Shown piece by piece: positions 25,653 to 33,800 of a stretch of DNA of 52,296 nucleotides. The translations under genes and the position numbers were made by a program. Below the pieces are notes generated by a model. It saw only the letters and a list, made by a program, of their open reading frames with translations, was not told the DNA's origin and did not search any database. Source of the DNA: a virus; IMG/VR virus record IMGVR_UViG_3300044639_004171, positions 1 to 52,296 of that record; one strand, 5' to 3'. Each line of letters begins with the position of its first letter. Position 1 is the stretch's first letter.

Positions 25653-25706
25653 AAAGTTTTAGTATATTCGAGAAATATAATACTTTAAGTCTAATAAGAA
25701 AAGTTG
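25653..25706. other. 54-bp intergenic gap with imperfect inverted repeat
   Basis: The gap separates the virion-type genes (25707-28244) from the glycan cassette. It holds an imperfect inverted repeat (AGTATATT ... AATATAATACT) about 10 bases upstream of the GT-B start at 25652. This could be a promoter or operator. The TATTTAT box seen elsewhere is absent. Confidence 0.3.
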
Positions 25707-26297
25707 TTAAACTATTTTTTTAACTTTTGTAACTTTACCTTCAAAAACGTGTTTACCAACCTTAAAAGTAAATTGTTCGTTAGTTTTCTCTGTCGATTCA
25801 ATCAATAAATTGTTTTTTCTCAAAGCCTTATTTACCGCTTCTTCAATCATTTCTTGAACCATACCGTAGTCTATTGAGGGTGATTGTGGCTTAGAAACCT
25901 TTTCTTTTGCACTTTCAGTAATATAGTTACTATCTTGTTTTCTCATCAATCTTGAAGCTTTCTCAACTAATTCATCAGAGATAGTCATTTGAGATTGTTG
26001 TGGTTGGGCTATTGGGTGTTCAATCATCAATCTTTTTATTTCGTCGGGTAGTTTTGAATTTTTGATTGCTTCCACGGTTGGAACACCTACGGGCTTTGTA
26101 TTTTCCCGAGCAACCACATTTTGAGGTGTTTGATTTTCATGTAAAAATTCCTCGGGTATATTGTATTTTGCTGCAGGAACATCAAAATTTTGAACCATGT
26201 TCATAGGTAAATTATCAGAATGATTCCCTCTTTTCATATTATTAGTAGCATCCATTATAGCTTTGGATTTCATAAGTTTCTGCATCAATTGGTCCAT
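25707..26297 (-). CDS. Hypothetical phage protein, probable virion accessory (196 aa)
   Basis: It opens MDQLMQKLMKSKAIMDATNN, has a Pro/Gln-rich disordered middle, an 'MVQEMIEEAVNKALRKNNLL' helix and ends in a compact basic beta segment 'FTFKVGKHVFEGKVTKVKK'. I have seen this kind of C-terminal segment in uncharacterised T4-like phage proteins but cannot name it. It is 2 bp downstream of the WYL-like gene. The disorder and lack of catalytic motifs suggest a scaffold or structural role. Confidence 0.5.
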   Translation of the reverse strand: MDQLMQKLMKSKAIMDATNNMKRGNHSDNLPMNMVQNFDVPAAKYNIPEEFLHENQTPQNVVARENTKPVGVPTVEAIKNSKLPDEIKRLMIEHPIAQPQQSQMTISDELVEKASRLMRKQDSNYITESAKEKVSKPQSPSIDYGMVQEMIEEAVNKALRKNNLLIESTEKTNEQFTFKVGKHVFEGKVTKVKKIV

Positions 26298-26299
26298 AA

Positions 26300-26683
26300 T
26301 TAAAAATTTGCAATAAATTTTATATCTGAGGCTCTTTTGTCTCCATTCGGATTGAAACCTGGCCTCATTTCATCAAAGGTTTCTCCTGTAGGGTTCCAAG
26401 ATAAAATTTTGTCCAATCTAAATAATCTCCAACCCGGCAAAACTCCATCTCCCACCGCCACTTTATGAGATGCCCCTTCTCTTTCCCAAGCACATAAGTT
26501 TAAGTTACCACTGTCTTTGTGTACAAATAAACAAACGGGTTCAACTGACCTTAGTCCTGGTCCTCCAGGTACATCTCCATCATAATAGATAGAAATAACC
26601 TTTTTATCGTCAATAGCATTACCAATTTCTTCCATTGAAGCTATTTCCAATATTAAAGATTTAAAAATCTTACTAAGTTTCAT
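26300..26683 (-). CDS. WYL-domain-like small protein
   Basis: The 127-residue protein shows a WYL-type pattern: 'IGNAIDDKKVISIYYDG', then RSVEPVCLFVHKDSGNLNLC, 'AW', and 'GWRLFRLDKILSW...ETFD'. WYL domains are small beta-barrel modules that bind nucleic acid or nucleotide ligands and are found in transcription regulators, including those linked to phage defence. Here the domain stands alone without a helix-turn-helix. The N-terminal MKLSKIFKSLILEIASMEE is an amphipathic helix. It overlaps the next gene by 4 bp. Assignment is by pattern only. Confidence 0.45.
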   Translation of the reverse strand: MKLSKIFKSLILEIASMEEIGNAIDDKKVISIYYDGDVPGGPGLRSVEPVCLFVHKDSGNLNLCAWEREGASHKVAVGDGVLPGWRLFRLDKILSWNPTGETFDEMRPGFNPNGDKRASDIKFIANF

Positions 26684-26979
26684 ATCTGAAAGTTCGGATA
26701 TTGATTACTTGAATTGTATCTGTTTGTTTTTATTCCGTTTCTACGTTCAGCTATATCATCTATAGTTCCCGCAGCAGGGTTATAAACATCTAAAAATATA
26801 CCTGTTCCCCTACCCAATCTGTCACCGTCTGCTAAGGCGTCTTGATTAGTCGCGGAATACGGATTACCAACACCGTTGTAATCATTTTTAGGAATAAGTT
26901 TTGCTCTTTCTAACTCAGCGATTGCTGTTAGCTGATTAGGAACATCTTGAGATAAATCAATAGGAAGGTCAGTTGCCAT
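26680..26979 (-). CDS. Hypothetical small virion-type protein (99 aa)
   Basis: It is rich in Asn, Asp, Gly and Tyr, with 'NPYSATNQDALADGDRLGRG' and 'FLDVYNPAAGTIDDI', predicted largely unstructured or extended. No family is recognised. It is translationally coupled (4-bp overlap) to the WYL-like gene and 4 bp from the gene upstream. The composition suits a small structural protein. Confidence 0.5.
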   Translation of the reverse strand: MATDLPIDLSQDVPNQLTAIAELERAKLIPKNDYNGVGNPYSATNQDALADGDRLGRGTGIFLDVYNPAAGTIDDIAERRNGIKTNRYNSSNQYPNFQI

Positions 26980-26983
26980 AAAA

Positions 26984-27451
26984 TTAAATTTTCGAAATTA
27001 AATCGTTTATTTTTTTTAGACTTTCCGTCACGGCCACATCATATTTTTCTCTTGTGGACAAGTGTTTTTGAGAAGGTCTAACATTTGTGAAATCCTTTTT
27101 TTCATGAGGTTTTATAAATTGATTCTGCATTCCCGTTTCCATTTTGTTTTTCTTCACCGCTTCGGGATTTCTTCTCATAAAATCCAACTCATAATTTACC
27201 CAATTTTTCATAGGGAAACCACCGTTCAATACAAATGAAGGTTCTTTGTCTGAACCCTTGAAATTGTCAAAAAAATTTTTGATTCTTTTGAGTTGTTTGT
27301 AAGTGATATAATTTTTATTCTGAAGTTCTTTGTTTCTTTTATATCCTTCGTCATTTTCATTAAAATCCTTCACCTTGTAGAAACAAATTTTCAAATGTTT
27401 CCTCAGGTGTTCTGGAAATTCAATTTCTTTATCGTATAAATTTTTATTCAC
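26984..27451 (-). CDS. Hypothetical basic protein (155 aa)
   Basis: It is a Lys/Asn-rich, helical protein starting MNKNLYDKEIEFPEHLRKHL and ending 'VTESLKKINDLISKI'. The middle 'SFVLNGGFPMKNWVNYELDFMRRNP' looks folded. There is no known motif. It overlaps the gene upstream by 8 bp. Confidence 0.55.
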   Translation of the reverse strand: MNKNLYDKEIEFPEHLRKHLKICFYKVKDFNENDEGYKRNKELQNKNYITYKQLKRIKNFFDNFKGSDKEPSFVLNGGFPMKNWVNYELDFMRRNPEAVKKNKMETGMQNQFIKPHEKKDFTNVRPSQKHLSTREKYDVAVTESLKKINDLISKI

Positions 27452-28244
27452 TTTTTAAAAGTTTTACTAAAGAGGAAATTGATATTCCTTCTCTCTCCGC
27501 TTGTCTTTTTAAAGATTTAAGATTTTTTTTCAAAATTTTTGAAACGGTAATTTCTTTTTTGTTTACATCAGAACTAACAGAATCTTTTGATTTCATCAAA
27601 ATGTCTTCCAACATTTTGAAAACCTTTTGTTTTCTCAATTCCTCGATTCTCTGTTTTTCGACTAACCTGATTCTCATTTTACTACCAGGTTTTTTACCTT
27701 TATTTATTTTGACTGTTTTACCGAATTCATTTGCTCTCTCTTTTGCGTTATCAACACCCATGTCCTTCAAAATTTTAATTGTATCTTCTGGTGTTTTGCC
27801 TGAAGTTTCTTCATATCCAAAAGCTTTAGATAAATCTACTTCGTCTACTTCAACAGATTCCCCATAATAAGTTCTATAACCACGAGCAATTGGGTCGTTT
27901 GTGATTCTTGAGGCGGCAACAGTTTGGTCCATAGTCTTTTTTGGATGTAATGCTGGGTCCAATATTGGAATTTTGGAAAGAGACATCACACCATCAGAAT
28001 CTACCAATTCTTCAATTTCTTTTTTTACATCAGAGGTTTTTTTTGGAGATTTTTTTTTGGTCACTTTATTTATGTATCTTTTTACGGCTTCAACTTTGTC
28101 TTTAGGTACCTTGACCATAACATCATTATTTTTTGCTTCGGAAATAGTATTTTCTACCGCAATATATAATGAATAATCTTTTCCCTTGTTTTTCAAGAAA
28201 AAATAATAAGGGGATGAATAATATTCCAAACCTTCTGTAATCAT
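27444..28244 (-). CDS. Hypothetical phage protein with MITE|G N-terminus (266 aa)
   Basis: The N-terminus MITEGLEYYSSPYYFFLKNK includes ITE|G, a fit to the gp21 prohead-protease site; cleavage there would leave a 4-residue leader. A conserved-looking middle reads 'ILDPALHPKKTMDQTVAASR', then 'RGYRTYYGESV' and 'LSKAFGYEETSGKTPED'. The C-terminal 100 residues are Lys-rich helix. I believe similar proteins exist in T4-like phages, but the function is unknown; an internal or neck-associated virion protein is my guess. It is the first gene of the leftward block, with a TATTTATAGAATAAA box 17 bases before the ATG. Confidence 0.55.
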   Translation of the reverse strand: MITEGLEYYSSPYYFFLKNKGKDYSLYIAVENTISEAKNNDVMVKVPKDKVEAVKRYINKVTKKKSPKKTSDVKKEIEELVDSDGVMSLSKIPILDPALHPKKTMDQTVAASRITNDPIARGYRTYYGESVEVDEVDLSKAFGYEETSGKTPEDTIKILKDMGVDNAKERANEFGKTVKINKGKKPGSKMRIRLVEKQRIEELRKQKVFKMLEDILMKSKDSVSSDVNKKEITVSKILKKNLKSLKRQAEREGISISSLVKLLKSE

Positions 28245-28260
28245 CTTTTGAGTTTTATTC

Positions 28261-28288
28261 TATAAATACTCGTTGGTAATGTATTTAT
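28261..28288. promoter_or_regulatory. Divergent promoter region with TATAAATA and TATTTAT boxes
   Basis: An exact TATAAATA lies at 28261-28268 (+), which on the - strand reads TATTTATAGAATAAA before the 28244 start. TATTTAT at 28282-28288 (+) lies 9 bases before the ATG at 28298. The region drives divergent transcription of the leftward block and the rightward fibre block. Confidence 0.55.
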
Positions 28289-28297
28289 CATTAGTTT

Positions 28298-30511
28298 ATG
28301 TCTTATCAGAATATTAATCAATACAATTTCCAAAAATGGAGACTAATCCCCTTTAATGAGGTTACAGATTTATGTCTTGCTAGCGATGAAAAAGATTACG
28401 ACCAAGAAGTGGTTTTTTCTCCATTACTGATAGGGGAGGATGATGGTAATAGAATGCCTTTCAAATTTGATTTTGATTCAACAGGTACAACAATATGTCA
28501 AAATAATGATTGTCATTTTAGTAGTGATACAATTGTTTCACAAAATTATTGGAATCCATCTGATATTGACCCGAATTTATGTCCTTCAGCATCTACTCTT
28601 TGTGATGTTGGTCTTACGGGAATTGATAATGGGTTAGTAGAGAAAATGTCAGGAGAAACGATTGAAATTACAACTGGGTTATACACAAATATTTCTGATA
28701 AGTTCAGTAGGTACAAGTATGATAGAAGGATGAAACTACATCCAATAACGGGTTTTACAACAACTCAGAATAGATTATGGAACGATGACTCATATACATA
28801 TCAGTTGGAATATGCCTATGAAAACGCATCTGTAGGTTATGTTGCAGATTTATTCGGTGGATTTTTTCAAGGGTTTTATAAAATACCCGGTTATGATTAT
28901 CAGGTATTTCCTGAAAGGGTTAGTTTAGGATGGACTGCCGAATTTATGTTAAAACATAGATGGTGGGGGGACACCTACGTTGGATTGAATAAAAGATATC
29001 CTGAAAACAAGGGTACATTTTTTTATATGGGGGCAAGAGCCGAAAACAAATTTTATCACTATGCAGACGGCTCACCAAAACAAGATACAGGTTACACAAG
29101 GGTTACTTCAGGATTGACATGTATGCATACTTGTGAGTGTTTGAACACTGGTATTACTGCCGAGCATTCGTGTATTCCTGTTTATCAACCATCGGGTGTA
29201 ACATCTTATACCTGTTTGTGTGGTTGTGGTCAACCGACAGCAGAAGCATCTGTACCTGAATTGGACCCGTTATATGATGGAATTTCTAATGCTCTATCAG
29301 TCAGACTATCTGGAGATAGCGGTAATCCAAGAATATGTGTGAAAACTTATACAATCACAGGTGCTTGCGAATTTACGGGCGTCTGTACCTCGGCACAAAC
29401 TTATGTTACGGGAACCTCGGTAAACGAATGGTGTTCGACAAGGGGTATTTTTCATGATTGCGACAATACAAATTATATACTTCAGGAAAATTGGGTTCAA
29501 GTTGACGTTGTTTTTAGAAGACGAGAATATTTTGAGGGATGTGATTTGTTGGATTTGGGAGGATTGGGATTATTGGTTTCGGAACAATACACCGCAACAA
29601 CTGCCAACAATAGCTTGAGTTTGATAGAACCACCTCTTACACATAGAGAAGTTTATGACCCAGCAACAACTGAAATTGTAAAATTCAAAGATTCTTGGAT
29701 GGAAGAGAAAAATTTCAGAATCGGTGACTTGGAAATTTATATAAATGGTAGATTGTTTATGGTCATTTTGGATTTTGAAGAAATAATTCCGAGACTTTTA
29801 AATACACCAAGAGAGAAACAAATTGGTGTTGGTTATAATATTTCTATTGGGGGAGGAACTCAAGGGTTACATGACAATTTAACTTTCTCGGGTGGGTGTC
29901 CGCCAACAATTGATGATATCGTTTATCAACAAGACCCTGAATGTTTGACCACTGAAGATTTGAATAATACAATTTATTCGGGACTTACAACAAACATTAG
30001 ACTAGAGGAATTATTTGCTGGTAGTTTTATAGGTAATATAAGTGCCTTTAGAATGTATACTGAACCATTGAATGCTGCGCAGGTTGCACACAATTTCAGG
30101 GTTTTGAAAAATAGATATAATTTATTAGACCCAAATTGTCCGAATTGTATAGTTCCACCGCCGTCTCAAACGCCTACACCACCTGTAACTCCTACAAATA
30201 CACCTACTCCACCTGTAACTCCTACAAATACACCTACTCCATCAATTACACCACAAGTAGTTTATTCAGATAATTTATGGACAGATTCTGTTTGGAATAA
30301 TGCTTGTTCGATGGCGGGATATGGACCCGCTAATGTACAAATATATTCATTTGTACCATGGACAGAATTACAACCAGGGGATTTTGTTTATGGTAACTTA
30401 CTTTGTAGCATACCCCCAATAGGTTCAGAAAGTATTATAACTGATGGTGGTAAATTTATTCAAATAGACCCTGGTACTGGTTTGATTGTAAACATAGGAT
30501 TATGTCCATAA
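28298..30511 (+). CDS. Large surface/fibre protein with lectin-like region and PTP linker (737 aa)
   Basis: The first about 600 residues are beta-rich and include a LamG/concanavalin-like stretch ('LGWTAEFMLKHRWWG', 'GTFFYMGARAENKFYHYADG', and near residue 560 'NISAFRMYTEPLNAAQVAHN'). A Cys-rich insertion follows residue about 270 (CMHTCECLNTG ... CLCGCG), suggesting disulphides or metal. A Thr/Pro linker (two copies of TPTPPVTPTN) leads to a C-terminal 85-residue domain. The layout fits an exposed fibre or head decoration that binds carbohydrate. It is the first gene of the rightward fibre block and lacks the N-terminal module of its downstream neighbours, though it shares their PTP linkers. 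Confidence 0.65.
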   Translation: MSYQNINQYNFQKWRLIPFNEVTDLCLASDEKDYDQEVVFSPLLIGEDDGNRMPFKFDFDSTGTTICQNNDCHFSSDTIVSQNYWNPSDIDPNLCPSASTLCDVGLTGIDNGLVEKMSGETIEITTGLYTNISDKFSRYKYDRRMKLHPITGFTTTQNRLWNDDSYTYQLEYAYENASVGYVADLFGGFFQGFYKIPGYDYQVFPERVSLGWTAEFMLKHRWWGDTYVGLNKRYPENKGTFFYMGARAENKFYHYADGSPKQDTGYTRVTSGLTCMHTCECLNTGITAEHSCIPVYQPSGVTSYTCLCGCGQPTAEASVPELDPLYDGISNALSVRLSGDSGNPRICVKTYTITGACEFTGVCTSAQTYVTGTSVNEWCSTRGIFHDCDNTNYILQENWVQVDVVFRRREYFEGCDLLDLGGLGLLVSEQYTATTANNSLSLIEPPLTHREVYDPATTEIVKFKDSWMEEKNFRIGDLEIYINGRLFMVILDFEEIIPRLLNTPREKQIGVGYNISIGGGTQGLHDNLTFSGGCPPTIDDIVYQQDPECLTTEDLNNTIYSGLTTNIRLEELFAGSFIGNISAFRMYTEPLNAAQVAHNFRVLKNRYNLLDPNCPNCIVPPPSQTPTPPVTPTNTPTPPVTPTNTPTPSITPQVVYSDNLWTDSVWNNACSMAGYGPANVQIYSFVPWTELQPGDFVYGNLLCSIPPIGSESIITDGGKFIQIDPGTGLIVNIGLCP

Positions 30512-30530
30512 TTCCAAATTTATTTTGGAA
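30512..30530 (+). terminator. Weak hairpin after the 28298 gene
   Basis: A 7-bp stem (TTCCAAA / TTTGGAA) with a 5-base loop begins one base after the stop codon. No T run follows, so termination would be weak; it may instead protect the mRNA 3' end. Confidence 0.3.
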
Positions 30531-30536
30531 ATAAAG

Positions 30537-30548
30537 TATTTATAAATA
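30537..30548 (+). promoter_or_regulatory. Candidate late promoter (TATTTATAAATA) before the 30556 gene
   Basis: It contains exact TATAAATA (30541-30548), seven bases before the ATG, embedded in the same 12-base sequence as at 3063. The same TATAAATA plus A-run plus ATG arrangement recurs at 35003. Confidence 0.6.
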
Positions 30549-30555
30549 AAAAAAT

Positions 30556-30834
30556 ATGGCCTGTAGTAAACTATCTCTAACTAACACCGGTAGTACAGTT
30601 GTTTCTTTCAACTATCAAGAATGCAGTAATTCAGAATGGGAATATCAAGTTCAGTTGAATCCCAACGAAACAAAAAATATTTGGTGTGTGACAAGTACAT
30701 TTTCTTATGCTGCGGGTTTCAATATTATTATTTCCGAAACAACATTCCCTCCAACACCAACACCAAGTAATACACCCGAACCCACTCCTACACCAACACC
30801 AACACCAACACCAACACCATCGTCAGCCCCTTAA
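30556..30834 (+). CDS. Short PTP protein: N-terminal module plus Thr/Pro tail (92 aa)
   Basis: Residues 1-65 form the module shared with the genes at 30844, 35017 and 41284: MACSKLSLTNTGSTVVSFNY, then 'SEWEYQVQLNPNETKNIW'. The rest is a Thr/Pro tail (PTPTP repeats) ending SSAP. No C-terminal domain follows, so this is either a minimal family member or a remnant of a longer fibre whose distal part was lost. Its stop is 9 bp before the next paralogue. The module likely attaches the fibre to the virion; that is inference. Confidence 0.7.
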   Translation: MACSKLSLTNTGSTVVSFNYQECSNSEWEYQVQLNPNETKNIWCVTSTFSYAAGFNIIISETTFPPTPTPSNTPEPTPTPTPTPTPTPSSAP

Positions 30835-30843
30835 ATAAAAAAA

Positions 30844-33800
30844 ATGAATTGTGTTAAATATAGTATAAAAAATAGTGGTACTACCGTAGTCACTTTCAGT
30901 TATCAAAGATGTGATAATTCCGAATTCGAATCACAGGTCAAACTTGCTCCAAATCAAAATAAAACAATTTGGGCAATAAAAGATACTTTGAATATCCCAA
31001 ATTTTTTTTCCAACACAACATCAGTTGAGGAGGTTTTAGAGACTATACCAGAGTGTGTTACCTTAGTCAATATTTTTGGTGTGGGAACTTTCTATTACAA
31101 TCCCTCAACAAATATTAGGGGTCCTCAAATGGTTATACCAAATGATATTACACAATCGTTAGATGTTGCACATTCACAAGAAAAACTTTGGAAATTATAT
31201 AACCCTGCACCTTTTACTTATGTTATTAGAGAATGGAGTCTGTTAGGTGACCCACCTTACCAAGTCTCTTCAACTTACAGGGATTTGACTTTTCCGAATA
31301 ATATTGTTATCACTGCTCCTGCTAGCCCTGGTCTTTGTCAAGCACCGAATGGTGATTTGGTATTCATTGATTTTGAAAGGAACGTTTGGGAGCTTACAAT
31401 ACCAACAGCACCGTCTACACTCATGACAGGAACGTTGAAATATCAACTACCCCCGGGTTATTTTGTGGGTGGTGATTTTTTGGTCACCGTAAATAGTAAA
31501 TTATTGGTTGCTTCAGATAAAGAAATAGGAGGAGTTCCATATATTGTATTATATCAATTCGATTATAATACAGGTAATTTTGAATTTGAAAGTAAAACTG
31601 TTGCGATAGATAACCTTACTGGTACGGGAGGTATTGCAATATTCAACAACGAAATATACATTTATGGTGTTTATGTTTATAAAATGGATAAGACATCACC
31701 GTATGGTGGTGTGAGGATATCGAATTTAGGTGCGCAGGGAGCATCATCGACTATAAAATGTAATACCGCATTTATGATTGGTTCAGAGACTCCCACACCT
31801 ACTCCAACACCGACAACAACACCAACTGTTACGCCAACAACTTTTACGGGAGTTACACCCACCGCAACTTCAACAGTGCCTGTAACTCCAACTCCAACAC
31901 CTACTTCACAACTATGTTATTCATATGCTTCATTCGATATTGACTGTAATAATTCTGTAATTGAGTATATCGATTGTTGTGGAAACTGTGATTATTCAGG
32001 ACCTTATACTATAGGAACAGGTTATACGTTGACAGGTGTTTGTATTCAAAATGAATCTATAACAGGACAACACGTTTCTAATATTGTGTATAGTGGGTCA
32101 TGTATTTGTGATATAACACCTACACCTACTCCTACAGTAACAAATACGGCTACACCTGGTGTAACACCTTCTTGTACTCCAACAGAGTCTGAAACACCTA
32201 CTCCTACTCCAACCGCTACAGAAACTCAAGCAGCTGAAACACCTACTCCTACTCCAACCGCTACAGAAACTCAAGCAGCTGAAACACCTACTCCTACTCC
32301 AACTAATACAGAAACTCAGGTTGCTGAGACACCTACTCCTACTCCAACCGCTACAGAAACTCAAGCAGCTGAAACACCTACTCCTACACCAACCGCTACA
32401 GAAACTCAAGCAGCTGAAACACCTACTCCTACTCCAACCGCTACAGAAACTCAAGCAGCTGAGACACCTACACCAACTCCTACTGTGACAAAAACTTGCA
32501 CACCAACTTTAACTGAGACACCTACACCTACTCCAACTAATACAGAAACTCAGGTTGCTGAGACACCTACACCAACTCCTACTGTGACAAAAACTTGCAC
32601 ACCAACTTTAACTGAGACACCAACTTGTACACCGACATTCACACCAACCTCTACAAAAACATGTTGTGAAATTAATATTCTAACAAACTCATCTCTTGAC
32701 GTTAGCATAGAGGGCGTCACAATAAATGGAAGTTCGGCTACTTATGTTTCGGGTCAACCGTTACCTAACACACCAGGTAATGGAACATTCTTGTGTTCGA
32801 CTACTGTTGGTACCGTAGACGTTAGAGTTTCTGTATTCAACTCTGTTGCCGCACAAAAAATAACACTAACAGACAGTTTTGGTAACGTTTATTGTTCAAA
32901 TATAACAGGTACAGGTCCTTCAAATTATGATTTCAATGGTATAACATTCAATTGTGAAACGGCTCTGACTATCTTGGCGGAGGATGGTTCATGTACTCCA
33001 CTACCTGAGACTTCCACTCCTACACCGACTGAAACACCAACACCAACACCTACAGCAACAAGCAGTGAAACTCCCACAAATACACCAACTCCTACAGCAA
33101 CGGAAACCCAAGCCGCTGAAACACCTACACCAACACCAACTCCTACGGCTACAGATTTAAGTACTATAACTACATATACAATTTCAGGATGTACTAATCT
33201 AAATGTTTTAGTTGTCGATTTAGGACCAGGATTAATAGTTCCTGGAGATGTAAACTATTACACATTCACAGGAGCAACACCAAGTGGATGTTATTCAGTC
33301 ATTGGTAAGATAAATGCTCCGATAGACGACGCGTTTACCGCATCATTTGGATATGGTGGATGTAATGATTGTGAGATTTCTAATATAACTCCAACCCCAA
33401 CTAATACACCAAGTGAAACTCCAACTAATACACCTACTGAAACAGCAACTAACACACCAACTGAAACTTTAACATCTACTCCTACACCAACAAATACCGA
33501 AACATCAACCTCTACACCTACACCAACAAACACATCAACACAAACTCCAACTCCATCACCAATTTTAAACTGTGAAACATTTACTTTCATAGGTAACAAT
33601 GCTACAACAACAAGTAATAGTGCGATAAATGATGGAACATCAGGATGGGATTCATCGGCATATTCTTTAGAGACATTTACTGGTCCTGTTTCCGTAACCT
33701 TCCAAACTTCTGCGAATGGTAATATTTTAATGGGTGGATTCTCTTACAACCCAACCGCTACCCCTGGCAGCACATATGAGGATACGTCATATGGTATTTA

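Noticed and set aside
32098-32454. Open frame on the - strand opposite the PTP repeats, giving a Cys/Ser/Arg-rich repeat protein
   Set aside because: It is the antisense of the Thr/Pro repeat array; its pattern follows directly from the repeat codons, and it has no promoter or matching boundaries.
32191-32613. Possible CRISPR array
   Set aside because: Units are directly tandem with no spacers, in frame, and encode a Thr/Pro repeat.
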